Assembly: GCA_016281125.1 (NCBI GenBank)
Contig: JAEEIA010000010.1
Coordinates: forward strand, 62,001-126,000
Length of the DNA stretch: 64,000 bases
Source of the DNA: Oscillospiraceae bacterium
GTDB taxonomy: Bacteria; Bacillota; Clostridia; Oscillospirales; Ruminococcaceae
Direction of reading: 5' to 3'
Under the pieces are notes generated by a model. It had not been told where the DNA came from and did not search any database. It saw only the letters and a program-made list of their open reading frames with translations. The translations under genes and the position numbers were made by a program. Of this stretch, positions 54,288 through 64,000 are shown in pieces. Positions within the stretch are counted from its first letter, which is position 1, and every line of letters begins with the position of its first letter.

Positions 54288-56909
54288 ATGAAAAGCTATA
54301 AGAAATGGATCGCAGCCGTTCTGGCCGTCATGCTTTCGGCCGGTGCGACCGGTTCTCTGGCATATGCAAAGAATAACGCGGAGAACAGCGCGGAAACGGC
54401 TGTTGTGACCGATGCGGCAGAGCCCGCGGCGGCTGTCCGCACGGCGGTATCCGGTGACGTCTGCAAGGACGAAACGGTCTATGTGCTCTGCAATGCGGAT
54501 GCGTCCGTGAAGGACGTGATCGTCAGCGACTGGCTGAAAAATCCGCAGGCACTCGCTACGCTGGCAGATTTTTCCGACCTGACGGACATTGTCAATGTCA
54601 AAGGGACAGAATCATTTTCGCAGCACGGCGCGGCACTGGACTGGAAGGCGTCCGGTGATGACATCTACTATCAGGGCAAGACCGACAAGCAGCCGCCGGT
54701 AAATGTGAAAATGACGTATTATCTGGACGGAAAAGAGATCGCGCCCGAACAGCTTGCGGGAAAGAGCGGGCATCTCCGCATCCGCTGGGATTATGAAAAC
54801 AGCACAACCGTGACGGTCAGCGGTCAGCGCGTGAAGGTGCCGTTCCTGGCGGTCAGTGCGGCGGTGCTCGACAGCAGGAGCTGTGTCAACGCATCCGTCA
54901 AAAACGGAAAGCTGATCTCCGACGGCGACAGACTGATTGCTGTCGGCGCGGCGTTCCCGGGCGTGAACGAAACGCTCCGCCTGGAGGAAACCGGACTGGT
55001 GGATTATCAGCTGCCGGAATATGCGGAACTGGAAACGGATGTCACGGATTTTCACATGAATACGTCGGTTACGGTGGTATCCGATGAACTGTTCAGTAAG
55101 CTGGACACAGATGAACTCCTCAATACGGAGGATCTGCAAAAGCAGGTCGGGGCGCTGCGGGACGGTGCTGCGCAGCTCTGTGACGGCACAGCCTCCCTGT
55201 ATGACGGCATTGCAAAGCTGGCGGACGGCTCCGGCGATCTGACTGCGGGCATCGGGCAGCTGCTCGGCGGCGCGGGTACGCTGAAGGACGGCGCGGCCGA
55301 GCTCAGCAGCGGCGCAAAGCAGATCACGGACGGTGCGGGTACGCTCGCCGGTGCGGCAGAGCAGCTGACCGGCGGCATTCAGCAGGCTGCCGACGGCGCC
55401 GACGCGCTGACCGCCGGTTATGACGCGGTGACAAAGGGAGCAGATACGCTGAAAAACGGTCTGCACGATGCAAAGGACGGCTCCGCACAGCTGAAAGCCG
55501 GTCTTGCGGAGGCAGAAAACGGCGCGGATCAGCTGGAGAGCGGATGCGCTGCGGTCACTGCCGGTGCAGATCAGCTGGCGGAAGGCGGCGTGCAGGCGCA
55601 GTCCGGTGTCAAGGCACTGGCTGACGGCAGCGCGAAGCTGCATTCCGGCGCGGAACAGCTGGCAGACGGCATGGAGCAGCTGACTGCGGGCGCGGGCACT
55701 CTGGACAGCGGCGCGGCGGCAGTTTCCGCGGGCATCGGGCAGGCGGGCTCCGGTGCGGAAACGCTGGCAAAAGGAATCAGCGATGCGAAAAACGGTGCAG
55801 ATACGCTGAAATTCGGTGCGGATCATCTGCAAGAAGGCGCAGAACAGCTCTCTGCGGGCATCACACAGGCGGGTACGGCGCTCAGCACGACCGTCGCGGC
55901 AAACACGCAGGCGCTGACCGCATTGAAGGCGCTGTATCAGCAGACGCCCTCTGAGGAGCTGGCGGCGGCCATCGGCGCGCTGGAACAGACGACTGCCGCA
56001 CAGCAGCAGATCGCGAATGCCATGCAGACGGAGGGAACACTCGGCGCGGGGGCAGCCGGTCTGCATCAGGGTGCGGAACAGCTCGCGGACGGGCTGGAGC
56101 AGCTGACCGGCGGCATCGCGGCGGCGGAAACAGGCGCACAGAATCTGCAAAAGGGACTGTCTGATCTGGACGCAGGCGGCAAAACGCTTGCGGCGGGTGC
56201 GGCAAAGCTCAGCACCTCCGCACAGCAGCTCAGCGACGGCGCAAAGACGCTCTCCGGCGGTGCGGCAGAGCTGGACACCGGCATCGGGACGTTCTCCGCG
56301 AGCAGCGGAAAGCTGTTTGCGGGACTCGATCAGCTCCGCAGCGGCATCGGGCAGATTTCCGGCGGTGCTTCGCAGCTGCATACCGGCATGACCGCGCTGA
56401 CAGCGGGTGCGGATCGGCTGGACGGCGGCATCGGCGCGCTGTACGACGGTGCGCAGGCACTCGGCGGCGGTATCGGACAGCTGCAAACCGGCACGGTCAC
56501 GCTGGACGGCGGTCTGCATACGATTCTGGACGGCAGTACGCAGCTTTCGGGCGGCGCAGGAACGCTGTATCAGTCGCTGACAAAGCTGCTGACCGGCGCG
56601 GAACGGCTCTACGGCGGCGCGGATACGCTCTACGGCGGCGTACAGGCGCTGCAAACTGGCGGTGCGGCGCTTGATGACGGCATCGCGCAGCTGAAAACCG
56701 GCGCAGATACGCTGAATCAGGGCATGCAGCGCTTTGATGCAGAGGGCATTGCGAAGATCGCAAAGGCCGCAGACGAAACGCTCCCGGCCTTGACGGAACG
56801 GTTCCGCACTTTACGTGCGGCGGCGCAGTCCTACCGCAGCTTTTCCGGCATCCCGGAGCAGATGAACGGCAGCGTGCGGTTCATCTATGTGACGGACGGC
56901 ATTCAGTAA
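54288..56909 (+). CDS. YhgE/Pip-like secreted protein with Leu-x-x-Gly heptad repeats
   Basis: This 873-residue protein has an N-terminal signal or anchor (about residues 1-27), then a globular part (50-265). From about 285 to 820 it consists of dozens of heptads of the form LxxGxxx (for example LADGSGDLTAGIGQLLGGA), rich in Ala, Gly, Thr and Gln. It is interrupted around 540-590 by a helical insert (LKALYQQTPSEELAAAIGAL). This heptad type is known from phage-infection (Pip/YhgE) and related EsaA-like proteins. Unlike full YhgE it lacks C-terminal membrane helices; the multi-pass part may be supplied by the MMPL partner. GGAGG precedes ATG 54288. Confidence 0.85.
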   Translation: MKSYKKWIAAVLAVMLSAGATGSLAYAKNNAENSAETAVVTDAAEPAAAVRTAVSGDVCKDETVYVLCNADASVKDVIVSDWLKNPQALATLADFSDLTDIVNVKGTESFSQHGAALDWKASGDDIYYQGKTDKQPPVNVKMTYYLDGKEIAPEQLAGKSGHLRIRWDYENSTTVTVSGQRVKVPFLAVSAAVLDSRSCVNASVKNGKLISDGDRLIAVGAAFPGVNETLRLEETGLVDYQLPEYAELETDVTDFHMNTSVTVVSDELFSKLDTDELLNTEDLQKQVGALRDGAAQLCDGTASLYDGIAKLADGSGDLTAGIGQLLGGAGTLKDGAAELSSGAKQITDGAGTLAGAAEQLTGGIQQAADGADALTAGYDAVTKGADTLKNGLHDAKDGSAQLKAGLAEAENGADQLESGCAAVTAGADQLAEGGVQAQSGVKALADGSAKLHSGAEQLADGMEQLTAGAGTLDSGAAAVSAGIGQAGSGAETLAKGISDAKNGADTLKFGADHLQEGAEQLSAGITQAGTALSTTVAANTQALTALKALYQQTPSEELAAAIGALEQTTAAQQQIANAMQTEGTLGAGAAGLHQGAEQLADGLEQLTGGIAAAETGAQNLQKGLSDLDAGGKTLAAGAAKLSTSAQQLSDGAKTLSGGAAELDTGIGTFSASSGKLFAGLDQLRSGIGQISGGASQLHTGMTALTAGADRLDGGIGALYDGAQALGGGIGQLQTGTVTLDGGLHTILDGSTQLSGGAGTLYQSLTKLLTGAERLYGGADTLYGGVQALQTGGAALDDGIAQLKTGADTLNQGMQRFDAEGIAKIAKAADETLPALTERFRTLRAAAQSYRSFSGIPEQMNGSVRFIYVTDGIQ

Positions 56910-56913
56910 CGAA

Positions 56914-56957
56914 AAAAGAACCCGGACGCGATCGGCTGACCGCGCACGGGTTCTTTT
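56914..56957. terminator. Bidirectional terminator between heptad protein and GNAT
   Basis: AAAAGAACCCG and CGGGTTCTTTT form the outer stem, with a CGCG/CGCG inner pairing; A- and T-runs flank it on both strands. It separates convergent genes. Confidence 0.85.
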
Positions 56958-56958
56958 G

Positions 56959-57417
56959 CTATCCGATTTGTTTTTTGTCTGTGACGGCAAAGCCGGTCTG
57001 CGTATACAGCTGTACCGCGCGGTGATTCCATTCTGCGGCTGTCAGCCGGATCGGTGCATCCGTGGTTTCACGGATCCGGTTGATGGCCCAGATCAGCAGC
57101 CGCCTGCCGAAGCCTTTGCCCTGATAAGCAGGGCTTATGAGCAGGTCGTCGATATCTGTGCCGGAGATGCTGACGCTGCCGATCAGCGCGTCACGGTCTG
57201 TCAGCAGAAAGATCTGCGCCTGTTTTTTCAGTATCTGCAGCAAATCCGGGCAGCAATGATACGGGCGGATTTCAAGCGCCCTGCGCATCTCATAATAGCA
57301 TTTGTTATAGATGTGCTGATATTCCGGATAATACGCCGCGCTGAACGGAATGACCGGCAGCGGATCTGCCGCAATCTGCGCGCCCGTATACTCCATGTGA
57401 TATACGATAAACTGCAT
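56959..57417 (-). CDS. GNAT-family N-acetyltransferase
   Basis: This 152-residue acetyltransferase has the acetyl-CoA motif ISPAYQGKGFGRRLLIWA (about residues 93-110) and a C-terminal WNHRAVQLYTQTGF. The N-terminal part is short and the substrate is unknown. It is the last gene of the run led by the 61.2-kb unknown, 29 bp after ligA. Confidence 0.88.
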   Translation of the reverse strand: MQFIVYHMEYTGAQIAADPLPVIPFSAAYYPEYQHIYNKCYYEMRRALEIRPYHCCPDLLQILKKQAQIFLLTDRDALIGSVSISGTDIDDLLISPAYQGKGFGRRLLIWAINRIRETTDAPIRLTAAEWNHRAVQLYTQTGFAVTDKKQIG

Positions 57418-57446
57418 GGCGATTCCCCGTTTTCCGCGGTTTTCGG

Positions 57447-60101
<2,655 letters not shown>

Positions 60102-60105
<4 letters not shown>

Positions 60106-60806
60106 GCGGGTTCTCCTTTTTCCCGCAGATATGCACGGATGACCGGCTCTGCGTCGCGCATTCTGACCGGGAAGCCGTGCCCGCAGGCCAGCCATTTCGG
60201 ACGGATTTCCAGTATTTTTCTCAGGGATGCGTTCATCTGCGCCGGATCCGTCGCATGCGGCGTGATGTCCGGCTTGCCGAAAATCGCCGTAAATGCGTCC
60301 CCGCAGTAGAGCACGTCCCCGCAGAGAATGCCGGATGAACCGCGCGTATGCCCGGGCAGGTGTACGATTTCTGCATCAAAGCCGTATGTTCTGAGCAGAC
60401 CGCCGTCCGCCTCGCCGAACAGAATATCCGGCGTATACGCGGGCGTTTTCACAAGCGCGCCGCCGAAATTCTGCGTCAGATTCCGGAGCCGCCAGCGATC
60501 TGCGGTCGGCTGCACCGGCTGGGACCGAAAATTGCGCGGCAGATTCCTGTCCGCTTCATGCAGCAGGATCTTCGCGCCCGTTTTCTTGGCGGCAGCCGCG
60601 GCATTCCAGTCGTGATCCGGATGCCCGTGCGTCAGGAAAATCCATTTGACGTCATAATCCGCGATCCATTGCAGCAGGCTGCGGCGGTGCATGTAAAAGC
60701 CCGTATCTACGAGCAGATCACCTGCCTGCCCGCGGAGAATATACAGGGTCACATCAGACTGCGCGAATAGATTGATATGCCCAGTGCGAATGATCGGTTT
60801 TGCCAT
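60102..60806 (-). CDS. Metallo-beta-lactamase-fold hydrolase
   Basis: This 234-residue soluble hydrolase has the zinc motif FLTHGHPDHDWN and the later ligands in HLPGHTRGSSG, YCGDAF and ACGHG. It belongs to the general MBL-fold group (glyoxalase II-like). There is no signal peptide. I start at ATG 60806 (GAGGA upstream). The substrate is unknown. It is coupled to the GNAT-DUF4926 gene by an ATGA overlap. Confidence 0.9.
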
Positions 60807-60829
60807 ATACTGTTCCTCTTTCCGGATTC

Positions 60830-61207
60830 TCAGACCATTTTGCCGTCCTTCACGGTTACTGCGACCTGCCATTCATCTTCATATACAACTGTACCGACAG
60901 CATTCGTGTACACCACATCATAGGGGACATGATACTTGTCCAGCAGCCTGACGGCCGGCTCTAATTTCCGGAGCATCTGTTCCGTGCTGCCGCATTTGAA
61001 AAACGTAATGACCTGCTCGTGCTGTTTGCAGGGCTCCGGCTCCGGGAGCTCTGCCTTAAACCATGCATCCACGGAGCGAAACATCGCTTCTTCTTCCGCG
61101 GTAAGCACCTGTGCTTTGATTAAATTCCAGCAAAGACTGAATATTCCTTTCGGATACCCCGTGGCATAGGAATTGTCTCTGCCCTGAATGCGCATATACT
61201 GATACAT
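60830..61207 (-). CDS. Hypothetical 125-residue protein
   Basis: ATG 61207 follows GGAGAAAG. The protein is soluble and has no signal or membrane segment. Segments are GRDNSYATGYPKGIFSLCW, a helical middle rich in Glu, and the closing VYEDEWQVAVTVKDGKMV. I do not recognise a family. It is the first gene of the run that ends with the GNAT gene at 56959. It is well spaced (23 bp) from the MBL gene. Confidence 0.72.
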   Translation of the reverse strand: MYQYMRIQGRDNSYATGYPKGIFSLCWNLIKAQVLTAEEEAMFRSVDAWFKAELPEPEPCKQHEQVITFFKCGSTEQMLRKLEPAVRLLDKYHVPYDVVYTNAVGTVVYEDEWQVAVTVKDGKMV

Positions 61208-61265
61208 TTTCTTTCTCCGTAAACCATCTGCATCTGCTGCTGTTCACATTTCACTTCATACGATA

Positions 61266-61309
61266 ATCCGGCACGGGAGCTGCGGTCAGCAGGTGATCCC
61301 GTGCCGGAT
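61266..61309. terminator. Strong hairpin downstream of the Cys-rich gene
   Basis: ATCCGGCACGGG (61266-61277) pairs with CCCGTGCCGGAT (61298-61309) over 12 bp. A T-run lies beyond the stem only on the + strand (after a 3-base gap), while the - strand end continues ATTATCG. It probably ends transcription of the - strand gene, but the polarity is not clean. Confidence 0.55.
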
Positions 61310-61316
61310 CCGTTTT

Positions 61317-62090
61317 TTATGCAGGCTGCCATCCGGTGAAGCCCTCATACCGCAGCGTTTCCGCTGCGGGCGGCTGCTGGAACGCATCGGCGGACGGCAC
61401 AAATTCCTCGGTCGGGAATGAGATGCGGTTGAAGATCTCGCAGGGCGAATCCGTGTCTGCCGAGCAGGTCTTGGCCGGTACGTTATAGGGATAGGCCGCC
61501 GCGGTCATCGTGACGGGCCGCGTCAGCTCCACAACCGAGAATACGCCGAGCGTCAGCACGACGGTTCTGCGCGGCACAGACGGCTCGGCGGGATCCTGCT
61601 GCACCGGCGGAAGCACGCAGATACGCGTTTCCAGTGCAATCGGATCGACGCACTGACAGCTTGCTGTCGGCAGATTGACGACCTCGCAGCAGCCGTTGGT
61701 TTCGCCGACTCTTGCGCCGCTGCTGAAAAAGGTCTTGGTGCTGGATTCGCTGCCGTACAGAATCACGCTCTTGGATGCGGACGCCGTTCCGCGCATCACG
61801 GCGGGGCTGTCGCAGGCGCGCGTATAGCACAGCAGCTCCACCCCGAACGTATAGGTAATGTCCACGGTGTAATAGCCGCGGTTGAACGGAATCGGCTCCA
61901 CGCTCATGCAGATGTTGTCGATTGTGCAGCAGCGCGTCTTGACGGACGTGAACTGCGGCGGCAGCTCGCCGCCGGAATCCAGCATCACCTGCAAATTCGT
62001 GATGCAGTCCTTATCGCTGCAGCTGTCAAACACGCGGTCGAGCTTCACCGGCACGGCGCTGATGCTCTCGGCATTCGGAATGTCACTCAT
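61317..62090 (-). CDS. Cys-rich protein, possibly spore- or envelope-associated, unknown
   Basis: This 257-residue protein starts at ATG 62090 behind GGGAGG. It has no signal peptide or membrane helix. It is rich in Cys, with pairs such as CSDKDC, TRCC, NGCCEV and CQCVD, and in beta-forming segments (GYYTVDITYTFGVEL). The opening pattern VKLDRVFDSCSDKDC is one I associate with clostridial proteins of unknown role that may belong to the spore coat; this is recollection and not proof. The lack of a signal peptide fits a cytosolic or mother-cell product. Confidence 0.75.
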   Translation of the reverse strand: MSDIPNAESISAVPVKLDRVFDSCSDKDCITNLQVMLDSGGELPPQFTSVKTRCCTIDNICMSVEPIPFNRGYYTVDITYTFGVELLCYTRACDSPAVMRGTASASKSVILYGSESSTKTFFSSGARVGETNGCCEVVNLPTASCQCVDPIALETRICVLPPVQQDPAEPSVPRRTVVLTLGVFSVVELTRPVTMTAAAYPYNVPAKTCSADTDSPCEIFNRISFPTEEFVPSADAFQQPPAAETLRYEGFTGWQPA

Positions 62091-62202
62091 ATGTATTCCT
62101 CCCGGACTGAGATTGGAGTTCCGTGTGCAGCGCTTTGCGTGCAGTCTGCGGAATCCTCAGTTCAATATATTCCGGAGGAGGCAGAATCGTGACTGTTTTG
62201 AT

Positions 62203-62541
62203 TCAGGTGTTCTTGTCCACCTGATGGAACTGCTTGAGATTGCCGATTTTTTCGTTGCGCTCTTCAAGCACCTTTTCGACGTCTGCCCAGTCGAGCCCCT
62301 GATTGGCAGCCAGCACCATGACGTGATAGAGCAGGTCGTTGATTTCGTTTGCAAGCTCGCTGTTATCGTTGTTCTTGGCGGCAATGACGGTTTCGGTGGC
62401 TTCCTCGCCGACCTTCTTGCAGATTTTGTCCACGCCCTTGTCAAACAGGTACGCGGTGTAGGAATTCTCCTGCGCGGTGCCTGCCTCAAAAGCAGCCTTG
62501 CGCGCCTTGATCACTTCAAAAATTTCCTGATAGACGGTCAT
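62203..62541 (-). CDS. hisE: Phosphoribosyl-ATP pyrophosphatase
   Basis: This 112-residue enzyme removes pyrophosphate from phosphoribosyl-ATP, the second step of histidine synthesis. It has the MazG-like helical pattern [15 protein letters not shown] and [14 protein letters not shown] with the metal-binding Glu/Asp residues. The start overlaps the hisI stop by four bases (ATGA). HisI and HisE are fused in many bacteria but separate here. Confidence 0.95.
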   Translation of the reverse strand: MTVYQEIFEVIKARKAAFEAGTAQENSYTAYLFDKGVDKICKKVGEEATETVIAAKNNDNSELANEINDLLYHVMVLAANQGLDWADVEKVLEERNEKIGNLKQFHQVDKNT

Positions 62542-62897
62542 TTTTCATTCTCCTCATCGTTTTCGGTATAGAGCTCCTTGAAGAAGCAGCTGTAACTGCC
62601 GGTGTGGCAGGCGACGCCTGTCTGCCGGACGTTGACCAGCAGCGTGTCGTCATCGCAGTCCGCATAGACGGAAACGACCTTTTGCAGGTGGCCGGAGGTC
62701 GCGCCCTTGTTCCAGTATTCCTGCCGCGAACGGCTCCAGAACCAAGTGTAACCGGTTTCCAGTGTGCGGCGGAGGCTCTCCTCATTCATATAAGCGAGCA
62801 TCAGCACGGTTTTCGTATCGACCTCGTAGCAGATCGCGGGGATCAGCTCACTCTTTTTGAAAAAGCGGCCGAGATCGTTCAGATCAACTTTTATCAT
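62538..62897 (-). CDS. hisI: Phosphoribosyl-AMP cyclohydrolase
   Basis: This 119-residue zinc enzyme opens the adenine ring in the third step of histidine synthesis. Signatures are [34 protein letters not shown] and [10 protein letters not shown] (zinc Cys and His). I use ATG 62897 because GAAGGAG lies 6 nt upstream; ATGs at 62903 and 62912 are in or before that site. No other his gene is in the window. Confidence 0.94.
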   Translation of the reverse strand: MIKVDLNDLGRFFKKSELIPAICYEVDTKTVLMLAYMNEESLRRTLETGYTWFWSRSRQEYWNKGATSGHLQKVVSVYADCDDDTLLVNVRQTGVACHTGSYSCFFKELYTENDEENEK

Positions 62898-62941
62898 AAG
62901 CATCTCCTTCATATATCTGATCTGTCTGGAACTTACGCTTT

Positions 62942-62970
62942 ATTATACCATAGACAGCCGGAAAATGCAA
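62942..62970 (-). promoter_or_regulatory. Promoter of hisI-hisE
   Basis: On the - strand: -35 TTGCAT (62965-62970), 17-bp spacer, -10 TATAAT (62942-62947). Confidence 0.82.
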
Positions 62971-62979
62971 GGATAAATA

Positions 62980-63009
62980 TTGACTTTTCTCTGCCCCGTA
63001 TGGTATAAT
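62980..63009 (+). promoter_or_regulatory. Promoter of the PH-like membrane protein gene
   Basis: -35 TTGACT (62980-62985), 18-bp spacer, -10 TATAAT (63004-63009). It is divergent from the hisI promoter only 10 bp away. Confidence 0.83.
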
Positions 63010-63062
63010 CATGCATAACAGGATTGCCGTTCATTCTGCTGACATATCAGGGAGGGACTGAA

Positions 63063-63653
63063 ATGAGATTCAAAGTCAGGCATACCACAAAGTTGTTCTT
63101 CCGGTACAAGGATTACCTTCTGCTGGTTCCGTTTGCGCTGCTGAATCTGTTTGTGGCATTCGGCTTTTCAATCCAGGATACAATCCCGACCTATATTTTG
63201 TTCGGTCTCATTGTTTTCTGCATCGCCGCCTTTTTTATCCTGCTGATTCTGTATATCATTGAACTCTTCTGCGGTGCAAAAATCATCATCAACAGCGATT
63301 CCGTCGAAATCCGAAAGCTGCTGCGGCCGCGGAAAAAGATCCGCTTTGCCGAGATCGAAGAGGTCAAATATACGCATGACGAGGAACTGGTCCGGTCACA
63401 CCGCGGCCGTCACAGCGGGCCGTACAGAAGGCGGTATTACGAGCTCCGTGCGAAGCTGACCTTTTTCCTGACCTCCGGCAAAAGCGTCTGCGTCAACGAC
63501 AAGGGCACGGGATATCTTGAAAAGCGGGATCGCGCAAAGGTGGATCCCTCGGTGAATCCGGACGAGGATATCACGCTGTATCAGGCCTATCAGTGCTACT
63601 GTGCAGCGGTTGATGAATACGCACGGCAGCACGGTTTGCAGATTCCGCGGTAA
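63063..63653 (+). CDS. Membrane protein with PH-like domain, unknown
   Basis: This 196-residue protein starts at ATG 63063 behind GGGAGG. Two membrane helices (about 20-42 and 48-74) are followed by a basic cytosolic domain with KIIINSDSVEIRKLLRPRKK and RFAEIEEVKYTHDEE. The pattern is that of small bacterial PH-domain (bPH) membrane proteins. A polybasic patch (RSHRGRHSGPYRRRYYE) is striking. It is just upstream of the SCIFF gene but separated from it by that gene's own promoter. Confidence 0.78.
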   Translation: MRFKVRHTTKLFFRYKDYLLLVPFALLNLFVAFGFSIQDTIPTYILFGLIVFCIAAFFILLILYIIELFCGAKIIINSDSVEIRKLLRPRKKIRFAEIEEVKYTHDEELVRSHRGRHSGPYRRRYYELRAKLTFFLTSGKSVCVNDKGTGYLEKRDRAKVDPSVNPDEDITLYQAYQCYCAAVDEYARQHGLQIPR

Positions 63654-63679
63654 CACGAATGCCGCTGCTTTCAAAACGC

Positions 63680-63708
63680 TTGACTTCTGCGGAAAAGTAT
63701 GCTATAAT
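63680..63708 (+). promoter_or_regulatory. Promoter of the SCIFF precursor
   Basis: -35 TTGACT (63680-63685), 17-bp spacer, -10 TATAAT (63703-63708), preceded by an A-rich patch. It looks strong. Confidence 0.88.
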
Positions 63709-63793
63709 AGTACCGAGTTTCGGTGTCTGCACGTTCAGACATACTCATGCTGCGTCATCGCGCAGACATTCCGACCGAAGGAGGGAAAGAATC

Positions 63794-63943
63794 ATGCGTC
63801 ACATCCAGACGATTGAAACCCGCGATCTTTGCGAGAGCGCAAAGAAGGGCGGCTGCGGCGAGTGCCAGACTTCCTGCCAGTCCGCATGCAAGACCAGCTG
63901 CGGCATTGCAAATCAGCAGTGCGAGAGCAAGAAGCAGAAGTAA
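63794..63943 (+). CDS. scfA: SCIFF (six-cysteine) ranthipeptide precursor
   Basis: A 49-residue peptide starts at ATG 63794 (GGAGGG upstream). Its core, CGECQTSCQSACKTSC then GIANQQC, is the hallmark of SCIFF precursors, found in almost all Clostridia. These are modified by a partner radical-SAM maturase that forms thioether bridges to Cys. The six core Cys are at 21, 24, 28, 32, 36 and 43. A seventh, Cys13, lies in the leader (RDLCESAK). The maturase gene (scfB) normally follows directly and is expected just beyond the right edge. Confidence 0.94.
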   Translation: MRHIQTIETRDLCESAKKGGCGECQTSCQSACKTSCGIANQQCESKKQK

Positions 63944-63962
63944 TGCTTTCACCAGTCAAGCG

Positions 63963-63989
63963 AAATGCCGCCCGTTTGTGGCGGCGTTT
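63963..63989 (+). terminator. Hairpin after the SCIFF gene (leaky terminator)
   Basis: AAATGCCGCC (63963-63972) pairs with GGCGGCGTTT (63980-63989) with one wobble. The T-run is short (TTTG), as expected of a partial terminator that lets some transcripts continue into a downstream maturase gene. Confidence 0.7.
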
Positions 63990-64000
63990 GCTGTCTATGA

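Noticed and set aside
54612-56654. A 680-codon open frame opposite the heptad-repeat gene
   Set aside because: The repeats give a long antisense frame with a monotonous Arg/Gln/Cys composition. The + strand has the signal peptide and known heptads.

Overview
The window looks like a chromosomal segment of a GC-rich (roughly 55-60% by eye) Oscillospiraceae bacterium, most like a Ruminococcus. Three things point there: type I dockerins joined to long Thr-rich linkers, a SCIFF (six-cysteine) ranthipeptide precursor, and a typical Firmicutes housekeeping order that includes spore-formation genes (yqfC, yqfD, ylbJ). I saw no rRNA, tRNA, CRISPR array, transposase or prophage gene.

Layout. (1) 1-16.1 kb, + strand: a long housekeeping run, topA(end)-trmFO, plsX-rnc-smc-ftsY-rdgB-yhbY-nadD-yqeK-LCP-rsfS-leuS, with small unknown genes between them. 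(2) 16.17-16.6 kb: rpsU as a single gene with its own promoter and terminator. (3) 19.9-17.0 kb, - strand: ACT protein, UPF0210 protein and a GH3 lipoprotein. (4) 31.2-20.4 kb, - strand: yqfC-yqfD-phoH-ybeY-era-(Zn-ribbon/Asp-rich protein)-yqzL-recO-mutS2-CPBP protease-nadE. (5) 31.3-37.7 kb, +: ylbJ, an Ala-rich Cys4 protein, pyrimidine-nucleoside phosphorylase, a methyltransferase, a metallo-beta-lactamase lipoprotein and an orphan DUF2229-type protein. (6) 37.7-38.5 kb: an array of non-coding repeats. (7) 38.5-40.6 kb: a secreted C39-like peptidase with a dockerin. (8) 49.1-41.5 kb, -: a tryptophan operon with a T-box leader, order trpE-trpGD(fusion)-trpC-trpF-yhfC-like-trpB-trpA. (9) 49.4-51.4 kb: a secreted transglutaminase-like protein with a dockerin. 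(10) 51.5-56.9 kb: a three-gene envelope operon (DUF308, MMPL/RND transporter, giant Leu-x-x-Gly heptad-repeat protein). (11) 62.9-57.0 kb, -: hisI-hisE, a Cys-rich unknown, a small unknown, MBL hydrolase, GNAT-DUF4926, ligA, GNAT. (12) 63.0-64.0 kb, +: a membrane PH-like protein and the SCIFF precursor with a strong promoter; its radical-SAM maturase would lie just past the right edge.

The least explained material is non-coding. One family of about 320 bp elements has a copy at 20.05-20.37 kb and tandem copies at 37.9-38.5 kb. Each carries an ~80-nt hairpin whose arms change together between copies. A second, MITE-like family with ~45-bp terminal inverted repeats occurs at 7.88 kb, 30.78 kb and as a fragment at 37.67 kb. 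Each of these lies immediately, or within a few bases, after a stop codon, and two sit inside operons. Other points worth a look are FtsY with its acidic region at the C-terminus, the Trp/Asp-run Zn-ribbon protein inside the era-recO cluster, the membrane protease-like gene inside the trp operon, and a seventh cysteine in the SCIFF leader.
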